This document shows, piece by piece, positions 26,545 to 35,500 of a stretch of DNA of 64,000 bases. Positions within the stretch are counted from its first letter, which is position 1; every line of letters begins with the position of its first letter. The translations under genes and the position numbers were made by a program. The notes beneath the pieces are model-generated. The model worked only from the letters and a program-made list of their open reading frames with translations, ran no database searches and was not told the origin of the DNA. The stretch comes from JACPFJ01 sp036504875 (lineage in GTDB: Bacteria > Desulfobacterota > Desulfuromonadia > Geobacterales > Pseudopelobacteraceae), in contig DASXUK010000026.1 of assembly GCA_036504875.1 (NCBI GenBank), positions 62,001 through 126,000 of the forward strand. Direction: 5' to 3'.

Positions 26545-27798
26545 TCAGAATGGAGCGGAATTAGAGAGATCCATCTCATTGGCTGATTTGTCTATGTCTC
26601 TCCCTAAAGCATCCTTACCGCTGAATGAGAAGACAATGTGTTTTGGGTCGATGGCGGCAGTGCCGGACGAGTCTTGATTGAGGCGGAATGTCAAGGTCGC
26701 TTCGTGCGTAACAGAATTGTAAGTTACTGCTTCGGGGTTGTTGGGAAGGACAGCCGTTGTCCAGGTTGGCGTTGGCATATAATTGGGCCTGGTATAGTTG
26801 TAAAATCCGGCCTCGCCACTGTTTGCCCGCGAGATGGACCAATTCTGCGTATTGGTGACGGAAGCCGCATCCATATCATTACTGAATCCAATTGTTATGG
26901 AAAATGTTTTACTCCCGGATGGGTCGTGTAACGTCTGTTTCGCAGGGAGGGGGCTGTCAAGGAACGAGAGCGGGATGCTCGCGTCGGAATTAAAAACAAA
27001 ACTACCGCTGTTTTTGGTACTCATGTAGCTCATCCTCGGTTTATTGAGAAGCGATTTAAGGTTTGCTGCCTGAGTCGCATCGGAACTATTGAGAATCGAA
27101 AGCTGGTTCTGGGCATCTTCGGTCCTCCCCAAGGCATCATAGGCGACTCCGAGTTCATAATTCGCGGCTGGAAATTTCTTTTTCAGGGTAAGCGCTTTTT
27201 CGAGGCTTGCCGCCGCTTCTTCGGAACGCCCCTGCTTGTTGTACACCATGCCGAGGGCGTAATAGACGTTGCCGTCGTTGGGAGAGATCTTCTTCGCTTT
27301 GAGAAACTGGGTTTCCGCTTCCGGCAAACGGTCCGTATTGGCGTACTGCAGTCCGAGGGTATAGGGAGGTAGTGGATTGCTTGGATCCAGCTTTGCAGCG
27401 GTTTTAAACTCTTTTTCTGAAGCTGAATATTGTTTATCCTGCAGGTAGGCGTTTCCCAGGCTGACATGGGCATCTACTTGAGTGGGCGCATTGGACGAAC
27501 TGTCCGCAAGAGATGTGCTGGATTGTATCCGCACGAGTTGCTGGTATGCCTTGATGGCATCGGCATTCTTTCCCTGCGACTGGTATATTCGGCCCAAGTA
27601 GTTGTAGGCGGTAGCGCTTTGCGAATCAAAAGCCAAGGCTTTTTTAAACGCCCCGATTGCCTGGTCGTTTTGTTTGTTCTGCATAAAGGTCGCAGCCTGC
27701 ATAATGGCATACTGGGCAATTTGCTTGCGCTGGGCGCTCATATCCTGACCGGTAACCAAAAAAGGATCGTTGTTTGAACCCGACACAAAATCCGCCAT
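26545..27798 (-). CDS. TPR protein with C-terminal Ig-like domain, FliA-controlled
   Basis: A 417-residue protein from the ATG behind AGGAG (a TTG ten codons upstream is unlikely). Residues about 20-255 hold six to seven TPR units (AYNYLGRIYQSQGK, AHVSLGNAYLQDKQY, VYYALGMVYNKQGR). Residues about 290-415 look like a Big_5-type Ig fold: FSITIGFSNDMDAASV-type opening and HIVFSFSGKDALGRD near the end. It has no signal peptide, so either it stays in the cytoplasm or leaves by another route such as flagellar export. It is preceded by a FliA-type promoter and followed by the secreted DUF1566 protein. A destroyed paralogue lies at 23178-23283. Confidence 0.8.
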   Translation of the reverse strand: MADFVSGSNNDPFLVTGQDMSAQRKQIAQYAIMQAATFMQNKQNDQAIGAFKKALAFDSQSATAYNYLGRIYQSQGKNADAIKAYQQLVRIQSSTSLADSSSNAPTQVDAHVSLGNAYLQDKQYSASEKEFKTAAKLDPSNPLPPYTLGLQYANTDRLPEAETQFLKAKKISPNDGNVYYALGMVYNKQGRSEEAAASLEKALTLKKKFPAANYELGVAYDALGRTEDAQNQLSILNSSDATQAANLKSLLNKPRMSYMSTKNSGSFVFNSDASIPLSFLDSPLPAKQTLHDPSGSKTFSITIGFSNDMDAASVTNTQNWSISRANSGEAGFYNYTRPNYMPTPTWTTAVLPNNPEAVTYNSVTHEATLTFRLNQDSSGTAAIDPKHIVFSFSGKDALGRDIDKSANEMDLSNSAPF

Positions 27799-27842
27799 GG
27801 CAAATCTCCTGTAAAGGTATTCTAGCAATTTATACTACTAAC

Positions 27843-27870
27843 TTATCGGCTGAATGTGCTCAATTATTTA
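27843..27870 (-). promoter_or_regulatory. FliA (sigma-28) promoter for the TPR-Ig gene
   Basis: On the minus strand: TAAATAAT (27863-27870), a 12-base spacer, GCCGATAA (27843-27850). The -10 is a perfect match to the FliA consensus; the -35 keeps TAAA, and the spacer is one base longer than usual. Transcription would start near 27836, 38 bases before the ATG. Confidence 0.7.
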
Positions 27871-27888
27871 GCGGCAACAATCATGCCC

Positions 27889-29295
27889 TCATCCAAGCTC
27901 GATGTCACGACAAGACATGCTGCCGCACTTAATCAATGCATGGACCACTCTTTCGATGACATCCGGCCACGAATTAGGTTGTGCCTGGCGGAAAAGTCGC
28001 ATCGAGGGGTACCAAGGGGAATCATCGCGATCCATCATCCAGCGCCAGTCAGGAGCTTGGGGCAGCATGATCCAGGTCGGCTTTCCCAATGCACCTGCCA
28101 GGTGTGCCACGGCTGTGTCCACGGTGATGACCAGGTCGAGCAGGGATATCATTGCTGCCGTGTCGCCGAAATCATGGATATGGCCAGTACAATCGGACAC
28201 CGGCAGCGGCAGTGTCGCTTCCCAGCCGACTTGTAGGGAATACCACGATACGTTGTCAATTTCTGCCAGTGGTGCCAAATGTTCCACGGGGCAACTGCGG
28301 CGCGGGTCAGGGTAGCCTTTGCCGGCCCAGCAAAGGCCCGCCTTGAACTGGCTGTCATCTGCAGTCATTGAGTGCCAGAATGGCAGGCGGTCAGCCGGTG
28401 GCATAAAATGCGGTACGTCAGCGGGAATCGTTTCAACAATCGTGCCGAAAATCAACGGCAGGCTCAACAGCGGCACATGCAGATCGAATCCCGGCAGGGG
28501 CCGGCCCATGGGAACTACCTCTGCAACTCCTGTCAGTCCCTTCATCAGCGCCACCAGCGGCAGGTGGCACTCGAAGATGACCCGCATGCCCCGGGCGGCC
28601 ACCAGCGGTATGTAGCGACAGAACTGAAGCGTATCGCCAAAGCCCTGCTCGGCATGGATCAGAACGGTTTTGCCGACGGCAGGCTCCCCCTGCCAGCGGG
28701 GCTGCGAGAAGTGCCGTAGTGGTGACGTGAAGTTACGCTTTTGCCAGCGCCATTCGTATTCTTGCCATCCTTCTTGGTAATCACCATTCAGCAGAAGCAG
28801 CAGACTCTTGTTCCAGTGAGCCTCGGCATGCTCCGGGGCAGCTGCAAGCACCGCGTCACAGGCGACCAGTGCCTCTTCCACTCTTCCCAATGCCTGGTAA
28901 CAGGTGGCTAGTGCCACGCCGGCATCATGCAGGGCAGGGGCCAACTCCAAGGCACGGGTGTAACTTGCGGCAGCCTCTGCATAGCGGCACATCTCCAGGA
29001 GTGTCGTGCCTTGGTTGTTCCATGCCGCGACGAGGAGGGGAGATGCTGTCAGCAACCGATCGTAGACCGAGAGTGCTTCTTCGTACTCCCGCAGCTCATG
29101 CAGGCAGTGTCCGAGTGCCAGAGATGCATCAGAAAAATCAGGCGCGATGCCCAGTGCTTTTCTGAACTGGAAGGCCGCTTCGCGCGCCTTACCCAGCTGC
29201 AACAGACTTATACCCAGGGCGTAAAGCTCCTTGGCTATCTCCAATCCGATCACAATACTCGCTGTGTTTGTCATGATTTCATCAGAATGAAACAC
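27889..29295 (-). CDS. Single-module TPR + GT9-like glycosyltransferase
   Basis: A 468-residue paralogue of one module of the giant protein at 8023-13533. TPR units cover about 20-190 and the transferase-like domain about 205-460, with HAEQGFGDTLQFCRY, VDTAVAHLAGALGKPTWIML and SPWYPSMRLFRQ. The GTG start has GGAG nine bases upstream and lies two bases after the stop of the sigma-54 regulator gene; an ATG seven codons later is the alternative. Co-transcription with a two-component system is odd for a glycosyltransferase and suggests that it belongs to the same flagellar programme. Target and sugar are unknown. Confidence 0.82.
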   Translation of the reverse strand: MFHSDEIMTNTASIVIGLEIAKELYALGISLLQLGKAREAAFQFRKALGIAPDFSDASLALGHCLHELREYEEALSVYDRLLTASPLLVAAWNNQGTTLLEMCRYAEAAASYTRALELAPALHDAGVALATCYQALGRVEEALVACDAVLAAAPEHAEAHWNKSLLLLLNGDYQEGWQEYEWRWQKRNFTSPLRHFSQPRWQGEPAVGKTVLIHAEQGFGDTLQFCRYIPLVAARGMRVIFECHLPLVALMKGLTGVAEVVPMGRPLPGFDLHVPLLSLPLIFGTIVETIPADVPHFMPPADRLPFWHSMTADDSQFKAGLCWAGKGYPDPRRSCPVEHLAPLAEIDNVSWYSLQVGWEATLPLPVSDCTGHIHDFGDTAAMISLLDLVITVDTAVAHLAGALGKPTWIMLPQAPDWRWMMDRDDSPWYPSMRLFRQAQPNSWPDVIERVVHALIKCGSMSCRDIELG

Positions 29296-29297
29296 AC

Positions 29298-30686
29298 CTA
29301 TTTACTCCGTTTGTCCGGCCGTTCGATCTCAAACTTCTCCAGGCGGTATTGCAATGTCTTGTAGCTCATTCCCAAGAGCTGGGCGCCCTTGCCGATTACC
29401 CAGTCGGCCCGTTCCATGGCCTTGATTATCAAGCCTTTTTCTAATTCTTCGAAATCAATCCCTTCCGGAGGAAGCTCAAACGGTATCCCGCCAGCCAGTG
29501 AAGAAACAGCGGTTATTTCGGCCGGCAGGTCTTCCGGTTCTATGAAATTGGTTTCCGCCATCAGCACCGAGCGTTCGATCACCGACTCCAGCTGGCGTAC
29601 ATTTCCGGGCCAAATATAATTCATTAGCAGTTTCAGTGCCGGTCTGGAGATGCCGTCCATGGCAATGCCGGTGGACTGGCTGTATTTTTTAACAAAAAAT
29701 TCTGCCAAAGTTTTGACATCACTGCCCCGCTCGCGCAGGGGAGGTAGATTAATGCGGATTACATTCAGGCGATAGAAAAGATCCTCCCGAAAATTGCCCC
29801 TCTTTATCTCCTGCTCAAGTTCTTTGTTGGTAGCCGAAAGAATCCTAACATCTAATGGTATATTGACTTTGCCACCTACCCGCCGGATCTCCTTTTCCTG
29901 TATGGCTCGCAAAAGTTTGGCCTGCATGGCCACATTCATCTCGCCAATCTCATCCAGAAAAACAGTACCGCCGTTGGATGCCTCGAAAATCCCCATCTCT
30001 CGGGCGTTGGCGCCGGTAAAGCTTCCTTTCTCGTGGCCAAACAGTTCGCTTTCGATCAGGGTATCCGGTATGGCGGCGCAGTTTATAGCCATAAATGGCT
30101 TGTCCCTGCGCTGGCTGCCATCGTGGATGGCCCGCGCCACCAGCTCCTTACCGGTGCCTGATTCACCAACGATCAGTACCGTGGAGTTTGTAGCGGCAAT
30201 TTTCGTGACCACCCGGAAAACTTCCCGCATTTTGGGATGCTCGCCCAACATGTTGGGAATACTTTGAATTGCCTCAACCCTTTTTTGCAGGACACGGTTT
30301 TCACGTACCAGACCGATCCGTTCGAATGCCCGTCTTAGCGTCAGAATCAGGTTGTCACGTTCCAGAGGTTTTTCAAGATAATCAAAGGCGCCCTTTTTCA
30401 TGGCCTCAACTGCCGAGTCTACTGTGCCGTGAGCGGTCATCAGTATAACGCATTGCTGCGGATCATCCGATAAAACCTTCTCAAGCAGATCCAGGCCACT
30501 CTGCCCTTGCATTTTAAGGTCGGTCAGGATCAGATCGAATTCACGTTTTTCCAGTTGAGCCAGTGCCTCGCGCACACCGGGAACATCCACCGCATCATAG
30601 CCCTCTTTTTTAAGAATAACCTTGAGGATCTCTCGTTGGCCGCGCTCATCATCCACAATCAATATGCTGCCTATATTAGACGACAC
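29298..30686 (-). CDS. NtrC-family sigma-54-dependent response regulator
   Basis: A 462-residue transcription activator: receiver domain (residues 5-120, phospho-acceptor Asp56, Lys106), AAA+ domain (about 150-370) and a Fis-type helix-turn-helix at the C-terminus (about 415-455). Walker A is GESGTGK (174-180), the sigma-54 loop is GSFTGA (221-226, Ser in place of the usual Ala), and Walker B is TVFLDE (241-246). It activates RNA polymerase carrying sigma-54. Gene overlap with the kinase makes a cognate pair. Nearness to flagellar genes and the sigma-54-like site at flgB make it a candidate flagellar regulator (FgrM/FlrC-like role), which is inference. Confidence 0.92.
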   Translation of the reverse strand: MSSNIGSILIVDDERGQREILKVILKKEGYDAVDVPGVREALAQLEKREFDLILTDLKMQGQSGLDLLEKVLSDDPQQCVILMTAHGTVDSAVEAMKKGAFDYLEKPLERDNLILTLRRAFERIGLVRENRVLQKRVEAIQSIPNMLGEHPKMREVFRVVTKIAATNSTVLIVGESGTGKELVARAIHDGSQRRDKPFMAINCAAIPDTLIESELFGHEKGSFTGANAREMGIFEASNGGTVFLDEIGEMNVAMQAKLLRAIQEKEIRRVGGKVNIPLDVRILSATNKELEQEIKRGNFREDLFYRLNVIRINLPPLRERGSDVKTLAEFFVKKYSQSTGIAMDGISRPALKLLMNYIWPGNVRQLESVIERSVLMAETNFIEPEDLPAEITAVSSLAGGIPFELPPEGIDFEELEKGLIIKAMERADWVIGKGAQLLGMSYKTLQYRLEKFEIERPDKRSK

Positions 30687-32134
30687 TACACGGCCCCCTG
30701 TTGTGTGTTTTCTGTCTGCCAGTCCGGCTGGAGCGGCAGCGAAACGCTGAAGGTTGTGCCTTCATTCAATTGGCTTTGCACCTGAATGTCCCCGCCATGC
30801 TCCCTGACAATCCGCTCGGTAATCGCCAGCCCCAGACCGATACCAACATCCTTGGTAGTGAAATAAGGTTGAAAAATCTTGGCTATATCTTCCTCTTTTA
30901 TACCGCTACCCTGATCGCTAAAGGTCAACAACACTCGTCCCTTCTCCCGGTCCAGACTTCCCCCCAGGGTTATAACGCCACCATTATCCATGGCTTGGAC
31001 GGCATTACTGAGAAAATTCAGTATGCAATTGCGCATTAGCTCCTGATCCACCCACAGTAGGGGCAGGTCTGGCTCAATACATTGCTTCACGAGAATGTGC
31101 TGTTCCTCCAGCCGGTCATTGATCAGTGGCAGTACTTTTGTCAAAATCTCGACATAGGCAACAAGAACCCGCCGCAGCTTAAGTGGGCGGCCGTAGTTCA
31201 TGAAATTGAGGACCATGTAATTGGCACGCCGCACCTCCTCCTTGATCTTGTCGGTCAATTCTTCCAGCTCGACCCGTTTCTCGTCACAATGTGGCAACAT
31301 CTCGGCCTTCAGATGGTCGATGGCCAGACTTATGTAGTTAAGGGGGTTGCGAATCTCGTGGGCTATGCCGGAAGCCAACTGCCCGACCCGCGAAAGATGT
31401 TCGGCCTCATTGAGTCGTTTTTCCAGGACCTCGCGCTCGCGCAGCTTCTCCACCATATTGTTGAACCCTTCCGAAAGCTCACCAATCTCGTCTTGGCTGT
31501 CGACTACAAGGGTTACGGAAAGATCCCCGGCCGAGACCCTTTTGAAATCGCCCACCAGACGATGAATAGGTTCTGTGTAGCGGCGCGCCAAAAAAATGGT
31601 AAAAGCAATGCCCACTGCAAAGACCATGCTTGTTGCAAACAGCCTGCGGATAAAATTGGCATGCTGGATATCGCGGATGTTGTCCAGCAACATGTTGATC
31701 TGGACATAGCCCAGTTGTTCATCGCCAACGATTACCGGTACGACCACCTCATAAGGTTTCTGGGAAAGGATGGTGGCCCCGGCCTGCTGGCGCGGTGCAG
31801 CACGGACCCCCTTTTCCAGTTTTTTGACCTCGCGTTTTTTTCCGATTTTTTCGGGATCCGAGGAATCGATGATCTCCCCCTCATTGCTGATGATGTTGAT
31901 CTCGTTGATGCCTTTGTCGCGGGCCTTGATCAGGTATTCAGTCAGACGCGAGGTTTCGGCTTCCGACGTAAGGTCTTCAATACTCATCTGGATGGCCTTG
32001 GAAATTTCCTGTGAACTCTCCTGGATCTCTTGTACCAGATCGTTCTGCGAATACTGGTTCAGGATAAAAAGAGTCAGCATGGCGAGGACCAGCAAGGAAA
32101 GCATTATGATGACCAGCTTGGCGTTCAGCTTCAT
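30686..32134 (-). CDS. Membrane sensor histidine kinase
   Basis: A 482-residue kinase. Transmembrane helices lie at about 8-27 and 163-183, enclosing a periplasmic sensor region of about 135 residues without a recognised fold. HAMP follows (about 184-236), then the dimerisation domain with the phosphorylated His259 in AHEIRNPLN, and an ATPase domain with the N box NFLSNAVQAM, the G1 box DQGSGIKEED and the G2 box GIGLGLAI. Its last base pairs overlap the start of the response-regulator gene by one base. It should sense an envelope signal and phosphorylate that regulator. Confidence 0.92.
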   Translation of the reverse strand: MKLNAKLVIIMLSLLVLAMLTLFILNQYSQNDLVQEIQESSQEISKAIQMSIEDLTSEAETSRLTEYLIKARDKGINEINIISNEGEIIDSSDPEKIGKKREVKKLEKGVRAAPRQQAGATILSQKPYEVVVPVIVGDEQLGYVQINMLLDNIRDIQHANFIRRLFATSMVFAVGIAFTIFLARRYTEPIHRLVGDFKRVSAGDLSVTLVVDSQDEIGELSEGFNNMVEKLREREVLEKRLNEAEHLSRVGQLASGIAHEIRNPLNYISLAIDHLKAEMLPHCDEKRVELEELTDKIKEEVRRANYMVLNFMNYGRPLKLRRVLVAYVEILTKVLPLINDRLEEQHILVKQCIEPDLPLLWVDQELMRNCILNFLSNAVQAMDNGGVITLGGSLDREKGRVLLTFSDQGSGIKEEDIAKIFQPYFTTKDVGIGLGLAITERIVREHGGDIQVQSQLNEGTTFSVSLPLQPDWQTENTQQGAV

Positions 32135-32345
32135 GGACCTGATCCTGTGTTTAATCTAGAGTCTGCAGCCGTAGTTGATTCTTTCGAACGAGGCATTATA
32201 ACCCAGCCGGTTCTTTGGAACAAGCGCTATCACCCATGCCTTTAAGGGATGAAAATGAGATTTAATTGCCGAAACAGGGCTTCCAAGCCAAGGGCATCCG
32301 CAAAAATTGAATGAGTAATTGCGCTGTTGACACCGCTATTTCTGA

Positions 32346-33626
32346 ATGATACATACCAGTGCCATGTTTATTAGACCCCTCGAAAACAGTTCCCCTGCTC
32401 TTACGGCTATCTTGCTGCTGATTGCCGTAATGTCAGCCGGCTGCACCAGCTATGTAAAAAAAGATAACCTGCCCTGCCCACTGATCAATGATAGGTGCCA
32501 ACAAAATGTCAAAATTGTGACAGTGCCATTGCCAGTGATCGCCTCCAGTCCCAATGAAGGCATTACAGTGGGTGCTCTGAGTGCTTTTCTGATTCATAAC
32601 AAGGATGATGAGATCAATACTTTGATAGCTCCACAGGTCAACTATAATAAAAACTTTGGTGTCACCACAACCCTTTATAGTGCTTTTTATCCTGCCCCCG
32701 GACAAGAAATCGAGGGTAATTTTTCGCAATCCACCAAAGTCAATTACGACTATGAATTAAGGGCCAAGGACGGCTCTCAGCTGAATAAAAAACTCGAGCT
32801 GAATGCCTTTGTCTTCACATATGCGGATGGTTCGGCTCGTTTTTTTGGTTTTCAGGCGAAAAGCCCGCTTCAGCAAGAGACAAATTACACCGACCAGGAG
32901 GCTGGCTTTAATGTTTCAGCTGGTTATCAGATAGCCAACAACCTCCAATTCTTCGTGGGTGATCGTTTCCGTGCGGTCTCCATCCACAAGGGCGCTGTTA
33001 CTTCGGTTCCCTTTATTAAAGAAAAATTTGTGATCCCTGGCATGGACGGTTTTACCGTCCACACTCCACGTCTTTCACTGGTCTACAGCACACTTGACAG
33101 CAAGGATACTCCCACCTCAGGCAAATATGCCAGGGCTACATTCGAACCTAGTCTCAAGTTTTTGGGAAGTACTGCGGAATATCGTCATTACGAGGCTGAA
33201 GTGAAAGGTTTTGTTCCCCTTGATGATGAGTCTAAATTCATTACTGTGTTCCGCTTGATGTACAACCAGACTTTGGGAGAAGATGTACCTTTTCTGGAGC
33301 AAAGTATCCTGGGTGGTGAGACCACCCTGCGCGGCTACGGGCGCAACCGCTTTATCGATAATACCTATTTTCTGGCCAACCTGGAGCAACGGATCCGGCT
33401 GTTTCGCTGGGCGGTGTTTAACGTAACTGCCGATTGGGAAATAGCTCCTTTCATCGACTTTGGTGCGGTAATGGACTCCCTTGACAAGGCCCGCTCCACT
33501 AATTTCGAATTCAACCCAGGAATAGGTTTCCGCGCCACGGTGCGTCCCAACATCGTCGGGCGGGTCGATATGGGTATCGGGCGGGATGGTCCGGCCATCT
33601 TCGTTGGACTCGGTTATCCTTTTTAG
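32346..33626 (+). CDS. Omp85/BamA-type surface-antigen outer-membrane protein
   Basis: A 426-residue outer-membrane barrel. The N-terminus is a lipoprotein-type signal (LLLIAVMSAGC, Cys near 33). The rest is beta-rich, with the Omp85 C-terminal signature GGETTLRGY and the terminal aromatic GLGYPF. No POTRA domain is present, so it is the short form (Bac_surface_Ag) seen in patatin- or TamA-like outer-membrane proteins. The cargo is unknown. Met7 is an alternative start; neither has a strong ribosome site. The 211-base gap to the divergent kinase gene should hold both promoters, but none is clear. Confidence 0.75.
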   Translation: MIHTSAMFIRPLENSSPALTAILLLIAVMSAGCTSYVKKDNLPCPLINDRCQQNVKIVTVPLPVIASSPNEGITVGALSAFLIHNKDDEINTLIAPQVNYNKNFGVTTTLYSAFYPAPGQEIEGNFSQSTKVNYDYELRAKDGSQLNKKLELNAFVFTYADGSARFFGFQAKSPLQQETNYTDQEAGFNVSAGYQIANNLQFFVGDRFRAVSIHKGAVTSVPFIKEKFVIPGMDGFTVHTPRLSLVYSTLDSKDTPTSGKYARATFEPSLKFLGSTAEYRHYEAEVKGFVPLDDESKFITVFRLMYNQTLGEDVPFLEQSILGGETTLRGYGRNRFIDNTYFLANLEQRIRLFRWAVFNVTADWEIAPFIDFGAVMDSLDKARSTNFEFNPGIGFRATVRPNIVGRVDMGIGRDGPAIFVGLGYPF

Positions 33627-33718
33627 TCCTTGAAGTCCGTTTCAAAAATCAGGTGCATCTGTTCCTGCTATTCGCAATAACCCGGCGGCAAAATAGATCC
33701 TGCTCTGTTTCGGCGTTT

Positions 33719-35461
33719 TTATCTCACCTCCGCCTGTAGTTGTTGCATTCGATGCATTTCGGCATATAGCCCGTTTCGCTCCAGAAGCTCGCTCGGACTT
33801 CCTTCCTCGACAACCCGGCCATCCTTAAGCACCAGCACACGGTCACAATACTTAAAGGCTGAAAGTCGATGCGAGACTATCAGTGCTGTTCGGTTTCCAA
33901 GCAGGCGCCCCATTTCCCCCAGGATCTCCTCCTCCCGGCCGGCATCCACCGCTGAAAGAGGATCATCCAGCAGAAGGATGGCGGGATCTACTGACAGAGC
34001 ACGGGCAATTGAAAGCCGCTGCTTCTGGCCTCCTGAAAGGGCAACTCCTTTTTCTCCGACCATCGTATCCTGGCCTTCGCGGAACTTCTCCAAGTCGGCC
34101 GTCAGACTCACCTGACGCGCCAGCTCAACGCTGTTGCTACTCCCATCCAGACTGCCGTAGGCAATGTTTTCTCGAATGCTGCGTGAGAAGAGAAAGGTTT
34201 CCTGGGGAACATAACCGATCAGGCTGCGCAAGCTGATCAGGGTGACATGATTGATATCGCGGCCGTCAATAAAGATCTGGCCATCTGCTACCGGCAACAG
34301 CCTTGGTATTGTCCTGAGCAGGGTTGTTTTTCCGCTCCCCACCTCGCCGGTAATCCCGACCAGTTCGCCGGTCTTGATGGAGAAGGAAATCCCGTTCAGG
34401 ATCGTGTTTTCTCCATAGCTGAAGGTCAGGTTGCGAAATTCAATGCCCTGCTGCATCATCTCAAGGGGTTCTGCATCTGCGGCGTCGGCAATCGCCGGTT
34501 CCGCGCCCAGTATTCCGGCCAGGCGTGTCATCGAGGCCGCTCCACGTTGTGCCAGGGTCAGAATCCAACCCATCACCGCCGTGGGCCAGACCAACATGGA
34601 CAGATATCCGCTAAAGGCAACAAAATCACCTAGCGTAATCGAAGAGTTGATCACCAAACGTCCGCCTAAAAAAAGCACAATCAATGTTCCGGCGCCGGTG
34701 GCGATAGCCATCACCGGTATCAGCAGGCCGCGCAGACGGGCCAGACTCAGATTATGCTTCAAGTAATCATCCGAAATATTACCGAACAGGTGCTCAAAAT
34801 ATTCTTCCCGGCAATAGGATTTAATAAGGCGTACCGAGGAAACCGACTCCTCCGTCAGGCTGGTCAGGCGGGCAAGATCCTCCTGGGCCTGCAAAGAGCG
34901 TTGGAACAGGCGATGACTGATCTTCTTCACCACCATTATCATCAGAGGAAAAGGGATGATGGCGCACAATGTCAGCCAGGGGTGGATGCGCAGCATCAGT
35001 GAGACACTGGCAATGTAAAGAATGACAGTATTCATGACGCTCATGGCGCCGAACCCGGTCAACATCCGGACATTCGTAAGGTCATTGGAGAAGCGCGACA
35101 GGATATCGCCGGTCCTGCTGGAAGAAAAGAATAGCTGATCCAGAATCAACAGGCGCCGGAACAGGTCTTCGCGGATCCGGAATTCAATAATGCGGGCGGC
35201 ATTCAGGATCAGGGTGCGTGAAAAAATACGGGTAATACAATGACAAGCGGCCAGGACAACGATGATAACAGCGCAGGTGGCAGGTGAATAGCGTGCAGTT
35301 TGAGGGTATTGCAGCGCCTCCACCGCCAGCTTCATAAACCAGGGGATCAACAGCGCAAAGCCATTCGTTGATAGTAGAAACAGCGCTCCGACACTATAGC
35401 GCCAACGGAGTGATTTGAGATATTCGAACAGCCGGGAAAGATCTTTAATGGTAGTTGTCAT
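33719..35461 (-). CDS. ABC transporter, fused permease and ATPase (MsbA/MdlB-type exporter)
   Basis: A 580-residue half-transporter. Six transmembrane helices lie within residues about 20-310, and the ATPase occupies about 335-575. Walker A is GEVGSGKTT (near 370), the Q-loop region holds YVPQETFLFS, the signature is LSGGQKQRLSIARAL (near 480), and Walker B is ILLLDDP. It would work as a homodimer or heterodimer exporting a lipid, drug or peptide; no partner half-transporter is adjacent. The gene converges on the Omp85 gene, and the 613-codon gene lies upstream on the same strand. Confidence 0.92.
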   Translation of the reverse strand: MTTTIKDLSRLFEYLKSLRWRYSVGALFLLSTNGFALLIPWFMKLAVEALQYPQTARYSPATCAVIIVVLAACHCITRIFSRTLILNAARIIEFRIREDLFRRLLILDQLFFSSSRTGDILSRFSNDLTNVRMLTGFGAMSVMNTVILYIASVSLMLRIHPWLTLCAIIPFPLMIMVVKKISHRLFQRSLQAQEDLARLTSLTEESVSSVRLIKSYCREEYFEHLFGNISDDYLKHNLSLARLRGLLIPVMAIATGAGTLIVLFLGGRLVINSSITLGDFVAFSGYLSMLVWPTAVMGWILTLAQRGAASMTRLAGILGAEPAIADAADAEPLEMMQQGIEFRNLTFSYGENTILNGISFSIKTGELVGITGEVGSGKTTLLRTIPRLLPVADGQIFIDGRDINHVTLISLRSLIGYVPQETFLFSRSIRENIAYGSLDGSSNSVELARQVSLTADLEKFREGQDTMVGEKGVALSGGQKQRLSIARALSVDPAILLLDDPLSAVDAGREEEILGEMGRLLGNRTALIVSHRLSAFKYCDRVLVLKDGRVVEEGSPSELLERNGLYAEMHRMQQLQAEVR

Positions 35462-35500
35462 GGGAATGGTGGCAGCAAGCCGGTCGGTTAGATGCAGATA

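Noticed and set aside
30507..32014. Long plus-strand open frames opposite the kinase and regulator genes
   Set aside because: They are antisense to strongly recognised genes, lack ribosome sites and show no family features.
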